Below the pieces are notes generated by a model. It worked only from the letters and a program-made list of their open reading frames with translations. It was not told where the DNA came from and did no database searches. A DNA stretch of 64,000 nt, from NCBI RefSeq assembly GCF_000177195.2, contig NC_015953.1, positions 6,076,001-6,140,000 of the forward strand, written 5' to 3'. A program made the translations under genes and the position numbers. Every line of letters starts with the position of its first letter. The stretch's first letter is position 1. Shown here in pieces: positions 49,367 to 57,756 of the stretch. Source of the DNA: Streptomyces sp. SirexAA-E (GTDB lineage Bacteria > Actinomycetota > Actinomycetes > Streptomycetales > Streptomycetaceae).

Positions 49367-50628
49367 CGCCCCCGGGGCCCGGCGCGCACCGTCCGGGAGC
49401 CGCGCCGTTCGCCGCCGCGGTCACCGGCATCGGTCTGGTCACCGCGGCCGGCACGGGAGCCGACGCCGCCTGGCGCGGGGCCTGCGGCACCGGTGCCGCC
49501 CCCTCGGTCCACCACCTGGACGAACTCGCCGGTCTGCCCTGCGACTTCATGTACACGGTGACCGACACCGACCCCAGGGGCGTCCTCGGGGTCGGCGCCC
49601 TGCGGCTCATGGACCGCTTCTCGCAGCTCGCCGTGATCGCCGCCCGGGAGGCCGTCGCCGACGCCGGGCTCGACCCGACGGTCTGGGACAGCGGCCGGGT
49701 CGCCGTCGTCATCGGCTCCGCCCACGGCGGCCTGCCCTTCTACGACGAACAGCACACCACGCTCGCCGAGCGCGGGGCGCGGCGCGTCTCCCCCAAGCTC
49801 GCCCCGCTGACCGTCGTCAACGGCGCCGCCAGCAGCGTCGCCATGGACCTGGGCGTGCACGGCCCGAGCCTGGCCGTCTCCACGGCCTGCTCCTCGGGCA
49901 CCGTCGCGATCGGCACCGCCCACCAGATGCTGCGGGCCGGCGCCTGCGACGTCGTCGTCGCGGGCGGCGCCGAATCGGTCCGCTCCCGGCTGCTGATCGC
50001 CAGCGCCTGCCAGATGCGGGCCGTCTCCACCCGCCGCGACGACCCCCTGGCCGCCTGCCGGCCCTTCGACACCCACCGGGACGGCTTCGTCGTCGGTGAG
50101 GGTGCCGGCCTCCTCGTGCTGGAACGCCCGGAGCACGCCCGCGCCCGAGGCGCCACCGTCCGCGCCCACGTCGCCGGCTACGGGGCCTCCAGCGACGCGT
50201 ACTCGGCCGTCGCCCCCGATCCGGGCGGTCTGGGCATCGAACGGGCGCTGCGCACCGCCCTGGCCGACGCGGGCGTCGGCGCCGCGGAGGTCGGCCACGT
50301 CAACGCGCACGGCACCTCGACCGTCGCCAACGACCTCATCGAGGCGACCATGCTCCGCCGGGTCCTGGGGGAGCACCCCCTCGTCACCTCCACCAAGGCG
50401 ATGACCGGGCACACCCTCGGCGCCGCCGGTGGCATCGAGACCGCCCTGACGGTCCTCGCGCTCCGGCACCAGCTCGTCCCGCCCACCGGCAACCTCGACG
50501 CACCGGACCCCGCGATCCCCGTCGACGTGGTGAGCAAGGAGGCCCGGCGCGGTGCGTTCGACTGCGCCGTCAAGACGTCGCTGGGCTTCGGCGGACACAA
50601 CGCGGCGCTCGTGCTCACCCGGGCCTGA
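49363..50628 (+). CDS. Beta-ketoacyl-ACP synthase, FabF-like
   Basis: This condensing enzyme (421 residues) starts at GTG 49363, overlapping the ACP stop. The catalytic triad is complete: Cys176 (VSTACSSGT), His316 (NAHGTST) and His350 (TGHTLGAAGG). The DGFVVGEGAG and KTSLGFGGHNA motifs are also present. It would extend an acyl chain on the adjacent ACP. No acyltransferase, ketoreductase or dehydratase is nearby, so either the primary pathway supplies these or the product is a simple ketoacyl compound. Confidence 0.93.
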   Translation: MTPPGPGAHRPGAAPFAAAVTGIGLVTAAGTGADAAWRGACGTGAAPSVHHLDELAGLPCDFMYTVTDTDPRGVLGVGALRLMDRFSQLAVIAAREAVADAGLDPTVWDSGRVAVVIGSAHGGLPFYDEQHTTLAERGARRVSPKLAPLTVVNGAASSVAMDLGVHGPSLAVSTACSSGTVAIGTAHQMLRAGACDVVVAGGAESVRSRLLIASACQMRAVSTRRDDPLAACRPFDTHRDGFVVGEGAGLLVLERPEHARARGATVRAHVAGYGASSDAYSAVAPDPGGLGIERALRTALADAGVGAAEVGHVNAHGTSTVANDLIEATMLRRVLGEHPLVTSTKAMTGHTLGAAGGIETALTVLALRHQLVPPTGNLDAPDPAIPVDVVSKEARRGAFDCAVKTSLGFGGHNAALVLTRA

Positions 50629-50645
50629 GGGAGGTGACGAGCCCC

Positions 50646-51548
50646 ATGACCCAGGAGATCATCCGGTCGCTGACCGTCCACGGACTGCGCTACGGCTACC
50701 GTGTCCTGCCCCGCGACGAGCGGGCCGCGGGGACCGTGACCGACCCCGTCCTCGTGCTCGGGGGTGCGTTGCAGGGCATGTTCGGCTGGCCGCAGATGGA
50801 CGAGCACCTGGGCCCGGTGGCCGACGTGGTCACCGCGGACCTGCCCGGCATGGGCACGGCCGACCCGCTGCCGCCGGGCGCCGCCGCCGAGGTCCTGCGC
50901 GACGCGGTCACGGGGATCGTCGACGACCTCGGCGCCCCCCGGGTCAATCTGTTCGGCTTCTCCTACGGTGCCGCCATCGCCTTCGGCTGGGCCCGGCACG
51001 CCCCCGGGCGCGTCGCCCGCCTCGCGCTGGGAGGCGTCCCCGTACACATCGGCCCGGACCAGCGCGAGCACTGGCAACGGGCGCGGCGGCGGCTCGCCGA
51101 GGGGGACCAGGAAGGGTTCGCGGCGCTCGCCGCCGACGGGCTGATGTGCCTGGACCCGGACAAGCCCGTGCACCGCAGGGAGCTGGCCCGGCGCTATGTG
51201 CGCCGCTCCTTCCTGCACGCGGTCCGGAGCGGCTCCGCGCACGCCACCGACTCGCTGCACCGGGCGCTGGCGGACCGGCCGGAGTTCTCCGGCGGGCTGA
51301 CCGGCGTACCGGCGCTGGTCTTCACGGGCGAGCACGACACGGTGACCTCGCCCGAGCGGCAGCGGGAGTTCGCCGCGACGATCGAGGGCAGCCGCTTCCT
51401 CACGCTCCCGGAGTCCGACCACTGGGTCGTCCTGGAGCGGTCCGACGAGGTCGCCGCCCTCGTCACCCGCTTCTTCACCGAGCCGCCGCCTGCCCCGGCA
51501 CACCTCCCGAGGCAGGCGGGGGAACCGGAACCCTCCGGCCGCGTCTGA
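50646..51548 (+). CDS. Alpha/beta hydrolase
   Basis: This 300-residue hydrolase follows the ketosynthase by 17 bases. The nucleophile is Ser106 (GFSYGAA), the acid is Asp in GEHDTV and the histidine is in SDHWVV. The oxyanion-side GGALQGMFGW and DLPGMGTADP stretches fit the fold. ATG 50646 is used with GGGAGG eleven bases upstream. In this position it most likely releases or trims an acyl product from the carrier protein. A proline-iminopeptidase-like or lipase activity cannot be excluded. Confidence 0.88.
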   Translation: MTQEIIRSLTVHGLRYGYRVLPRDERAAGTVTDPVLVLGGALQGMFGWPQMDEHLGPVADVVTADLPGMGTADPLPPGAAAEVLRDAVTGIVDDLGAPRVNLFGFSYGAAIAFGWARHAPGRVARLALGGVPVHIGPDQREHWQRARRRLAEGDQEGFAALAADGLMCLDPDKPVHRRELARRYVRRSFLHAVRSGSAHATDSLHRALADRPEFSGGLTGVPALVFTGEHDTVTSPERQREFAATIEGSRFLTLPESDHWVVLERSDEVAALVTRFFTEPPPAPAHLPRQAGEPEPSGRV

Positions 51549-51559
51549 GACGGAGGTAC

Positions 51560-51587
51560 GGGGGCGGGCCCGGCCGGGCCCGCCCCC
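51560..51587. terminator. Perfect 28-base palindrome terminator
   Basis: GGGGGCGGGCCCGG (51560-51573) and CCGGGCCCGCCCCC (51574-51587) pair perfectly over 14 bp, between the converging hydrolase and nuclease genes. Confidence 0.85.
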
Positions 51588-51593
51588 GCCGGC

Positions 51594-53984
51594 TCACCTG
51601 ATCCGCACGATCTGCGGGTCGTGGTCGCTCGCCTGGTCGGCGAACTCCGCGTTGATGTGCACCACGTCGTAGTCCAGCCTGCGGATGCCGGGGCTCGTCA
51701 GGATGTGGTCCAGCGTCTGCGAGTTGCCGTCGTACACATAGCTGTACTGCTCGCCCCGGGGGAGCGTCGTGATCAGCGGCTTCAGCACCCGGCCCCGGGT
51801 CAGCGCGTCCATCGCCGGGGAGAACGCGAAGTCGTTCAGATCCCCCAGCGTGACGACACGCGCCGACCTGTCCGCCTTGAGCAGCGAGGTGACGAAGGTG
51901 TTGACCTCGGCCGCCTGCCGCACCCGCTGGGTCTCGGAGCCGCGCTCCGGCTCCTGGTAGCGGCCGTGCAGGGGCTGGTCGCCGCCCTTGGACGCGAAGT
52001 GGTTGCCGATCACGAACACCGGCTCGCCACGGAAGCGGAACTCGCCGACCAGCGGCTTGCGGCTGGAGTCCCAGGCCGTGCTCGTCGGGTTGATCCGGCC
52101 GGGCGAGACGGAGAGCGTGGCGCCCTTGCGCGTCTTCACGGCCTCGACCGCGGTGGTGGCGTCGCCGCCCGCGCGGTCCACGAAGGAGACCCGCCCGGGG
52201 TTGAAGAGGAAGACGTTGCGGATGTTGCCACCGGGCTCGCCGCCGTCCTTGTTGTTCTCCGGGGCGACGTAGCGCCAGGAGTACCGGGGGCCGCCGGCCG
52301 CGACGATCGCGTCGGTGAACCGCTTCAGCGTGGCCTCGGAACCCACCGTGCCGTCGTTCACCGCGCCGTTGTCGTCCTGGATCTCTTCCAGCGACACGAC
52401 GTCGGGGGAGGAGAGGTTCACCGCGACGCCCGAGGCCAGCGTGTCGAACTTGGCCTGGTCGTCGAGGGCGTCCAGGTTCTCGACGTTGTACGTGGCGACC
52501 GCGAGCTCGTCACGCCTCTGCTTCCGCGTCACCTCGCGCCGCAGCCCGTTGTCGACGTGGCGGCCGAGTCGCGTCGCCTGGACGTTGTACCCGCCGTACG
52601 AGGCGTAGTCCAGGACACCGGTGGTGGTGCCGGCCAGCTCGTCGCCGACGTCCGCCGTCGGCACGGGCTGAGCGGGGTCCAGCGACATCACCTTGAGGCG
52701 GCCGGTGTTCTGGTCCTCGTAGGACCGGTACAGCGTGCCGCCGCGCCGGGTGGGGTTCTCCTTCGGCTTGACGGTGACCCAGACCTCGTCGTACGCGGTC
52801 GTCGCCCCGGTCACCCGGGTGTCGGACATCGTGACCCGGACGCCCTCCAGCGACTCGTACAGGTCCAGGGCGTACCGCTTCGGCTCCAGCGGCAACGCGT
52901 CGATCGAACCGCCGCCCGCCGTCGGCACATAGGCGTCCGGCACCGAGCGCGCGTTCAGGACGACCGGCGCGGGCAGGGTGTTGCCGGAGGACAGCACCGT
53001 GGTCAGCGGGGCGGTGAGCTGGGTGAGCGACTGGGTGGTGGTGGACGGGTAGTACTCGGCCACCTTCCCGCTGACCAGCACCGCGTCCCCGACGGCCACG
53101 GTGGGCACGGCGGAGCCGGTGTAGACGAACAGGCCCTCGCTGGTGCGGGGATCTGCGTCCGGCACGGTGTCCTGGATCCAGAATCCGCGCGAACCGGTGG
53201 TGCGTACGCCGGTGACGACGCCCGGGACCCCGGTCACCGACTGCCCGGCGAGGGGGGAGACGCGGGTGGTGCCCTGGATGTCGTGGATCCGTACCGCACC
53301 GGGCTCGGTCGGGCCCTCGGGCTCGCCCGGACCGGAGCCGCCGGAGGTCTCGCCGGCCGCGTTGACGGGCGTCGGGGTGCCCGCCGTCAGATCGGCGGCG
53401 TTGTCGTCGGTGTCCGCGAGGGAGGTGCCGCGGGCCACGGAGGCGGCGGCCGAGGCCCCGGTCGCGGGACCGCTGCCCTCCCGTACGACGGCCGAGCCGT
53501 AGCCCACGAGGTCGACGATCCTGGTGTCGGCAGCGCAGTCCGCGGCCGTCCTGCAGGTCAGCGGAGCGGTGCCGGAGACCAGCGCCACGGTGCCGCTCGC
53601 GGCGGCCATCGCCGTGGTGCCGGTGGCGTCGGCGGCGGGCAGGTCCACGGTTCCGCCGGTCCCCGCGGACTGGGCCACCAGGTAGTGGCCACCGGGCGCG
53701 ACGGCGCCGGACAGCGCCGTGACCTGCCACAGGGAGCCGGCCGACGGAGCACCCGGAAGGTACTGGACGCTGAGACCGGACAGCGCGAACGGCTCCGACG
53801 AGGCGTTGGCCAGCTCGATGAAGTCGCGGGTGAGCGTCGCCCCGGAGTTGCCTCCGCCGCCGTACACCTCGGAGATCACGGCGGACGAGGACGGGGCCGC
53901 GAAGGCGGCGGGCAGCGCGGTCACCGACAGGGTCACGGCGACGGCACCCGCCAGCAGGGCGGAGCCAGGTCTGGCAATGTGCAC
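51594..53984 (-). CDS. Secreted endonuclease/exonuclease/phosphatase with lamin-tail domain
   Basis: This 796-residue extracellular enzyme has a signal peptide, a lamin-tail (LTD) domain (about 30-150: ISEVYGGGGNSGATLTRDFIELAN), a Gly/Pro/Glu linker, a central OB-like region (about 230-440) and a C-terminal EEP nuclease domain (about 490-790). The EEP motifs are VATYNVENLD, DVVSLEEIQDD, FVIGNHFASKGGD, VTLGDLND and DHILTSPG...QASDHDP. It probably degrades extracellular nucleic acids for phosphate. GTG 53984 is preceded by GGGGG at ten bases. Confidence 0.92.
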   Translation of the reverse strand: MHIARPGSALLAGAVAVTLSVTALPAAFAAPSSSAVISEVYGGGGNSGATLTRDFIELANASSEPFALSGLSVQYLPGAPSAGSLWQVTALSGAVAPGGHYLVAQSAGTGGTVDLPAADATGTTAMAAASGTVALVSGTAPLTCRTAADCAADTRIVDLVGYGSAVVREGSGPATGASAAASVARGTSLADTDDNAADLTAGTPTPVNAAGETSGGSGPGEPEGPTEPGAVRIHDIQGTTRVSPLAGQSVTGVPGVVTGVRTTGSRGFWIQDTVPDADPRTSEGLFVYTGSAVPTVAVGDAVLVSGKVAEYYPSTTTQSLTQLTAPLTTVLSSGNTLPAPVVLNARSVPDAYVPTAGGGSIDALPLEPKRYALDLYESLEGVRVTMSDTRVTGATTAYDEVWVTVKPKENPTRRGGTLYRSYEDQNTGRLKVMSLDPAQPVPTADVGDELAGTTTGVLDYASYGGYNVQATRLGRHVDNGLRREVTRKQRRDELAVATYNVENLDALDDQAKFDTLASGVAVNLSSPDVVSLEEIQDDNGAVNDGTVGSEATLKRFTDAIVAAGGPRYSWRYVAPENNKDGGEPGGNIRNVFLFNPGRVSFVDRAGGDATTAVEAVKTRKGATLSVSPGRINPTSTAWDSSRKPLVGEFRFRGEPVFVIGNHFASKGGDQPLHGRYQEPERGSETQRVRQAAEVNTFVTSLLKADRSARVVTLGDLNDFAFSPAMDALTRGRVLKPLITTLPRGEQYSYVYDGNSQTLDHILTSPGIRRLDYDVVHINAEFADQASDHDPQIVRIR

Positions 53985-54018
53985 GGGAACAGCCCCCAAG
54001 AAGGTAGTGAGGGGGCAA

Positions 54019-54047
54019 AAACTATGCGCGTAGACCTGGGGTGACAA
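54019..54047 (-). promoter_or_regulatory. Predicted nuclease promoter
   Basis: On the minus strand TTGTCA (54047-54042) and TAGTTT (54024-54019) are exactly 17 bases apart, 35 bases upstream of the nuclease start. Confidence 0.6.
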
Positions 54048-54258
54048 GGCATCACGAGGTTAAATCCTGGCAACACCCCGGCATCGAGGGGCAGTAGAGC
54101 ACGGTGGAGGTGAACAGGCCCCGGTCCGCGCCCCCTCGCCGGACGGCGTACGCGGGCGACGACACAGCGGCGCCACACCCGGGCAACACGCCCTCCACAC
54201 ACCGCAACACCAGGGCAACGGTCACTCCCGGACGGGCGTCCACCATGCGGTCGGACGT

Positions 54259-54288
54259 TTGACCGGCTCCCGGCGCCCCGGCTACCTT
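54259..54288 (+). promoter_or_regulatory. Predicted promoter of the leader peptide and ROK gene
   Basis: TTGACC (54259-54264) and TACCTT (54283-54288) are 18 bases apart. The leader-peptide ATG at 54296 lies seven bases beyond the -10 box, so the transcript would begin at or next to the start codon. Confidence 0.65.
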
Positions 54289-54295
54289 GCCCGCC

Positions 54296-54376
54296 ATGCA
54301 GCGATCCGCACACCTGACGACGCGAGGTCACGTCGACCTGAAGCGCGTGTGCTCCGCGGCGTGTCACCGGGACTGA
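54296..54376 (+). CDS. Leaderless putative leader peptide (26 residues)
   Basis: The frame starts at ATG 54296 and ends at TGA 54374. Its core LTTRGHVDLKRVCSAAC carries the HVDL-x-R-x2-SA-x-C signature of the short putative leader peptides recurring in streptomycete genomes, often near sulfur genes. There are two cysteines (residues 19 and 23). No ribosome site is present, and the predicted -10 box ends seven bases before the ATG, which fits leaderless translation. It lies 170 bases upstream of the ROK regulator. It probably senses translation of particular codons, perhaps cysteine, to control the downstream gene. Confidence 0.78.
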   Translation: MQRSAHLTTRGHVDLKRVCSAACHRD

Positions 54377-54546
54377 ACGCCCGAGTCCGCGCGCCCTTCC
54401 GGAGTGCCCCTTCCCCGGCCCCGCGCGTGGCACCCGTCACGGCCCGCGCGACTCCGGCCGGCCCGATGGCCGCCGGGTCCCGTCAGAAGACCCCTCCCAG
54501 GGGCCTTCCCCCACGCCCGCTGCCATCGAGGACCTGGAAGACACCT
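54377..54546 (+). promoter_or_regulatory. Leader region between leader peptide and ROK gene, alternative hairpins
   Basis: AGGGG at 54499-54503 can pair with CCCCT at 54491-54495, or its GGGG with CCCC at 54508-54511, so two small hairpins are mutually exclusive. A longer imperfect stem joins GAGTCCGCGCG and CGCGCGACTC earlier in the leader. This layout fits attenuation but has no obvious T-run. Confidence 0.4.
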
Positions 54547-55800
54547 GTGACAAGTCTGCCTGCGCCCGCTCGCCGCTCCCGGCCCCCGCGGCGCTCCGAG
54601 ATCCCCCCGGCCGGACCCGGCCGCCGTGTCTCCGGTACGGGTTCCGTCCTGGGCGCGATCCTCGACCACGGCCCGGTGGCCCGCTCCACCGTCGCCCGGC
54701 TCACCGGCCTCTCTCCCGCCTCGGTGACCGGACATGTGGGGCAGCTCCTCTCCCGCGGCCTGGTCCGGGAGAGCGCCGAGACGACCGGGCCCCGCGGGCT
54801 CGGACGCCCCCACGTCCCCGTGGAGATCGACACCGCCCGCTTCCTTGTGGCCGGCGCCCACATCGCGGTCGCGCACTCGACGGTATCGCTGATGGACCTG
54901 CGCGGCCGGGTCGTGGCGGAGGAGCGCAAGCCGCACCGGGACACCGACCCGCGGCGCGTCCTCGACGACCTCGCCGCCCGGCTGCCCCGGCTGACGGCCG
55001 CCCACGCGGCCGGACGGCAGGTGCTGGCCCTCGGTGTCGCCACCGGCCACCGCGTGGACACCGCCGCCGGGGTGGTCGTGGACCATCCGCACCTGGGCTG
55101 GTGTGCCGTGCCCGTACGCGAGATCCTCACCGCCGCCACCGGCCTTCCCGTCCATGTCGACAGCCACTCCCGGGCCTTGGCACGGGCGGAGCAGATGTTC
55201 GGCGAGGTGTCGACCCGGGCCAGCACGGTGCTGCTCTTCGTCGGCGCGGTCGTGGACGCGGCCTTCGCCACCTCGGGGGAGCTCCACCGGGGGCCGCGCT
55301 CCGGCGCGGGCAGCGTGGCCCATCTGCCCCTGGGGGCCGGGGGATCGGGCGACGCCGAGTCCTGCGGCTGCGGGCGGACCGGCTGCCTGCAGTCGGAGGT
55401 GTCGGAGCGGGCGATGATCCGCCGGGCCGCCGAACAGAGCCTGTACGTAGGGACGTTCCAGGAGCTGCTGGACCACGCCCTGGCCGGCGAGCCGCGCGCC
55501 GTGGACCTCTTCCGCCGCCGTGCCCGGCTGGTGGGAAGGGCGGCGGCGCTGCTCCTGGACATGTTCGACCCGGAGTGCCTGGTGGTCGTCGAGCCCGGGG
55601 CGGGCCGGCTGCCCGAATGCCTCGCCGACCTCCGGGAGGAGGTCGGCATGCGGTCCTCCGTCTGCGACGACCCCGAACGCGCGGTCGTCCCCAGCAGCTT
55701 CACCGGGTCGGTGCTGGCGACCGCGGGCGGCGCGGTCGCGCTGGGCGCGCTCTACACCGATCCGCTGGGCCCGTGGCCGGCGCTGCCCGCGGTGTCCTGA
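54547..55800 (+). CDS. ROK-family transcriptional regulator
   Basis: This 417-residue regulator has an N-terminal winged helix (SVLGAILDHGPVARSTVARLTGLSPASVTGHVGQL) and a ROK (sugar-kinase-like) domain. The zinc motif is CGCGRTGC followed by LQSE, where the family has CxCGxxGCxE-like ligands. GTG 54547 (VTSLPAPARR) is preceded by GGAAGA at about seven bases. ROK regulators usually sense sugars, but streptomycete members often lie next to sulfonate-type operons like the one downstream. The gene follows a leader peptide and precedes a second one. Confidence 0.88.
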   Translation: MTSLPAPARRSRPPRRSEIPPAGPGRRVSGTGSVLGAILDHGPVARSTVARLTGLSPASVTGHVGQLLSRGLVRESAETTGPRGLGRPHVPVEIDTARFLVAGAHIAVAHSTVSLMDLRGRVVAEERKPHRDTDPRRVLDDLAARLPRLTAAHAAGRQVLALGVATGHRVDTAAGVVVDHPHLGWCAVPVREILTAATGLPVHVDSHSRALARAEQMFGEVSTRASTVLLFVGAVVDAAFATSGELHRGPRSGAGSVAHLPLGAGGSGDAESCGCGRTGCLQSEVSERAMIRRAAEQSLYVGTFQELLDHALAGEPRAVDLFRRRARLVGRAAALLLDMFDPECLVVVEPGAGRLPECLADLREEVGMRSSVCDDPERAVVPSSFTGSVLATAGGAVALGALYTDPLGPWPALPAVS

Positions 55801-55850
55801 ACCCTTTTCGGGCCTGCACGGAAGCCGACTTAATTCAGAGCGTTGCATTG

Positions 55851-55880
55851 TTGACCGGTCTCGACGACGGACAGGACAAT
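55851..55880 (+). promoter_or_regulatory. Predicted promoter of the sulfur-acquisition operon
   Basis: TTGACC (55851-55856) and GACAAT (55875-55880) are 18 bases apart. The ATG at 55887 lies six bases beyond the -10 box, the spacing expected for leaderless initiation. Confidence 0.65.
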
Positions 55881-55886
55881 GGATTC

Positions 55887-56009
55887 ATGACCGGCCGACA
55901 GCGGAATTCAGTGAAGGTGCCCCGTGCGGCACGCTCCTGCCGCACGGCTGCGCAGGTGAGCATCCTCGCCCGACGTGCCTGTTGTCGCCCCTGTCCGGGC
56001 AACCGATAA
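55887..56009 (+). CDS. Leaderless cysteine-rich upstream ORF (40 residues)
   Basis: The frame starts at ATG 55887 with no ribosome site and ends at TAA 56007. The product is basic with cysteines at 18, 32, 33 and 36, the last three in ARRACCRPC just before the end. Inside it lies a perfect 10-bp hairpin (CCGTGCGGCA 55922-55931 with TGCCGCACGG 55938-55947). Cysteine-run short ORFs that are leaderless and sit upstream of sulfur genes act as cysteine-responsive attenuators in mycobacteria. The same logic is proposed here by analogy; the sequence is not otherwise recognised. GTG 55911 is an alternative start. Confidence 0.72.
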   Translation: MTGRQRNSVKVPRAARSCRTAAQVSILARRACCRPCPGNR

Positions 56010-56131
56010 ATCTCGTCCCTTCTTCTCGGGCGGTCCGCACCTCGTGCGTGTTCACCTTCCGCCTGAGTGTGCGCGCCCATTCCCGTGTGCGCGCCCCGCC
56101 CTTTTCCGTCCCTACCGACCGGGGAGAGACG

Positions 56132-56677
56132 TTGACTGTCACCGTGTCCTCGCACGCCTCCGTGGAATCACCCACCCGCACCGCTCACGGTATTTCCCCG
56201 GAACGATTCAAGCAGGCCTTCCGCAGGTATCCGGCGGGTGTCGTCGTCGTCACCGCCGACGCCGGCCCGGGGCCGGTGGGCTTCACCGCCACCTCGCTCA
56301 CCTCGCTCTCCCTGGACCCGCCGCTGGTCTCCTTCGGCATCGGGACGTCCACCTCGTCCTGGCCGCACATCGAGCGGGCCCGCACCGCCGTGGTGAACTT
56401 CCTCGGAGCCGAACAGCAGTCGCTGGCGACCACGTTCGCCACCAGCGGCATCGACCGGTTCGCCGCGCCGACCCGGTGGAGCCGGCTGCCGGGCGGCGAG
56501 CCCGTGCTCGGCGGGGTGGCCGGCTGGCTGCGGCTCGTCGTCCAGAGCATCGTCCCGGCGGGCGACCACCGCATCGTCGTCGCCCGGGTCGAGGAGTCCT
56601 GGCTCGACGAAGGGCGCAGCCCGCTGCTCTTCCACGACGGCTCTTATCATTCCCTCCGCCCCGCGCGCGACCAGTGA
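56132..56677 (+). CDS. Flavin reductase family protein
   Basis: This 181-residue FMN reductase supplies reduced flavin to the monooxygenase at the end of the operon. The family pattern FKQAFRRYPAGVVVVTADAGPGPVGFTATSLTSLSLDPPLVSF and the VVNFLGAEQQSLATTFA segment are clear, with a final GDHRIVVARVEESW and HDGSYHSL. TTG 56132 is chosen because GGGGAGAG lies a few bases upstream; GTG 56144 is in frame. It is the first gene after the cysteine-rich leader. Confidence 0.92.
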   Translation: MTVTVSSHASVESPTRTAHGISPERFKQAFRRYPAGVVVVTADAGPGPVGFTATSLTSLSLDPPLVSFGIGTSTSSWPHIERARTAVVNFLGAEQQSLATTFATSGIDRFAAPTRWSRLPGGEPVLGGVAGWLRLVVQSIVPAGDHRIVVARVEESWLDEGRSPLLFHDGSYHSLRPARDQ

Positions 56678-56691
56678 CCAGGAATTCATCC

Positions 56692-57756
56692 ATGACACGC
56701 CATGACGACCGGCCGGCCCTGGCCCGGAGATCATTCCTCGCCCTCGCGGGAGGCGCTGTATTCGGCCTCGCCGCCTGCTCCCCGCAGACGAAATCCGTGG
56801 CCGCCCCGGAACCCGCGGGCGCCTTGCCCACCGGAGATCCGCCCCCCGGGACCCGGCTGACCGTCGCCGTCCGTACGGCGCGGCTCCAACTGAAACCGGC
56901 CGGGCTGGAAAAAGAACTCCCCTTCACCGTCACTGAATGGCCGAATCTTTCGGCGGGACCCGACATCATCCAGGGTTTCCGTGCGAAATCCATCGACCTG
57001 GCCACCAATGCGGGCATCCCGCCGATCCAGGCCGAGGCCATCGGGGTGCGGGCGAAAATCGTCGGGGTCCAGGTGCGCAGGTACCCGCTCTACACGTTCG
57101 CGACGGCTCCCGGATCGTCCGTGACGAGGGCCGAGGACTTCCGGGGGAAGAAGATCGGCTTCTCCCAGGGGCAGGCCCAGGGCGTCGTCGTCCTGCGCGC
57201 GCTCAAGGAAGCGGGGCTGAAGAACTCCGACGTCGAGCTGGTCGCCCTGCCCAGCACCCAGTTCCTCACCGCCCTGCAGTCCGAACAGGTCGACGTGGCG
57301 CCGCTGGGTGAGCCGACCCTGACCAAGTACCTCGACCAGTACGCCAAGGACGGCGCCCGCGGGGTGAGGACGAAGGTCGTCGATCTGCTGACCGTGCTCT
57401 GGGCGCCGAACGAGGTCCTCAACGACCCGGCGAAGGCCGCGGCCGTCCGCAGCTTCATACCGCTGTGGGCGCGGGGCCAGGTGTGGGCCTGGGAGAACCC
57501 CGACGAGTGGATCGACACCTACTACGTCAAGGACCAGGGCGTCTCGAAGGAGGACGGCAGGCGCATCGTCGAATCCCTGCACAAACCGCAGTTCCCGGTG
57601 AGCTGGGACGAGGCCGTCGCCTGGGAGCAGGAGACCGCCGACCTGATGGCCGAGGGCGGCTTCGTACCGGAGCAGAAGGTCGCCCACCTGTTCGACCGCC
57701 GCTTTGAAGGGCTGGCGGCCGAGGCCGTCGCCGCCGAGTACCGGGAGGGGTCATGA
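56692..57756 (+). CDS. ABC transporter substrate-binding lipoprotein, SsuA/NMT1-like
   Basis: This solute receptor (354 residues) of an aliphatic sulfonate/taurine-type importer has an RRSFLALAGG twin-arginine-like signal and a lipobox LAAC (Cys29), so it is probably a lipoprotein. Family features include GFRAKSIDLATNAGIPPIQAEAIG, GKKIGFSQGQAQGVVVLRALKEAGL and QFLTALQSEQVDVAPLGEPTLTKYL. ATG 56692 has AGGA upstream. The organosulfur ligand is inferred from the monooxygenase and flavin reductase in the same operon. Confidence 0.92.
   Translation: MTRHDDRPALARRSFLALAGGAVFGLAACSPQTKSVAAPEPAGALPTGDPPPGTRLTVAVRTARLQLKPAGLEKELPFTVTEWPNLSAGPDIIQGFRAKSIDLATNAGIPPIQAEAIGVRAKIVGVQVRRYPLYTFATAPGSSVTRAEDFRGKKIGFSQGQAQGVVVLRALKEAGLKNSDVELVALPSTQFLTALQSEQVDVAPLGEPTLTKYLDQYAKDGARGVRTKVVDLLTVLWAPNEVLNDPAKAAAVRSFIPLWARGQVWAWENPDEWIDTYYVKDQGVSKEDGRRIVESLHKPQFPVSWDEAVAWEQETADLMAEGGFVPEQKVAHLFDRRFEGLAAEAVAAEYREGS

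Larger units (their letters stand above)
55801..56131 (+). other. Leader region of the sulfur-acquisition operon
   Basis: These 331 bases contain a promoter (55851-55880), a leaderless cysteine-rich ORF (55887-56009) and, after it, about 120 bases with a small CGCAC/GTGCG hairpin and a direct repeat of GTGTGCGCGCCC. The flavin reductase gene begins directly after. Confidence 0.65.

Noticed and set aside
53985..54060. PhoP (PHO) box upstream of the secreted nuclease
   Set aside because: Only a single GTCACCC-like element is visible and the needed direct repeats are missing. Phosphate control remains possible from the enzyme type but is not shown.
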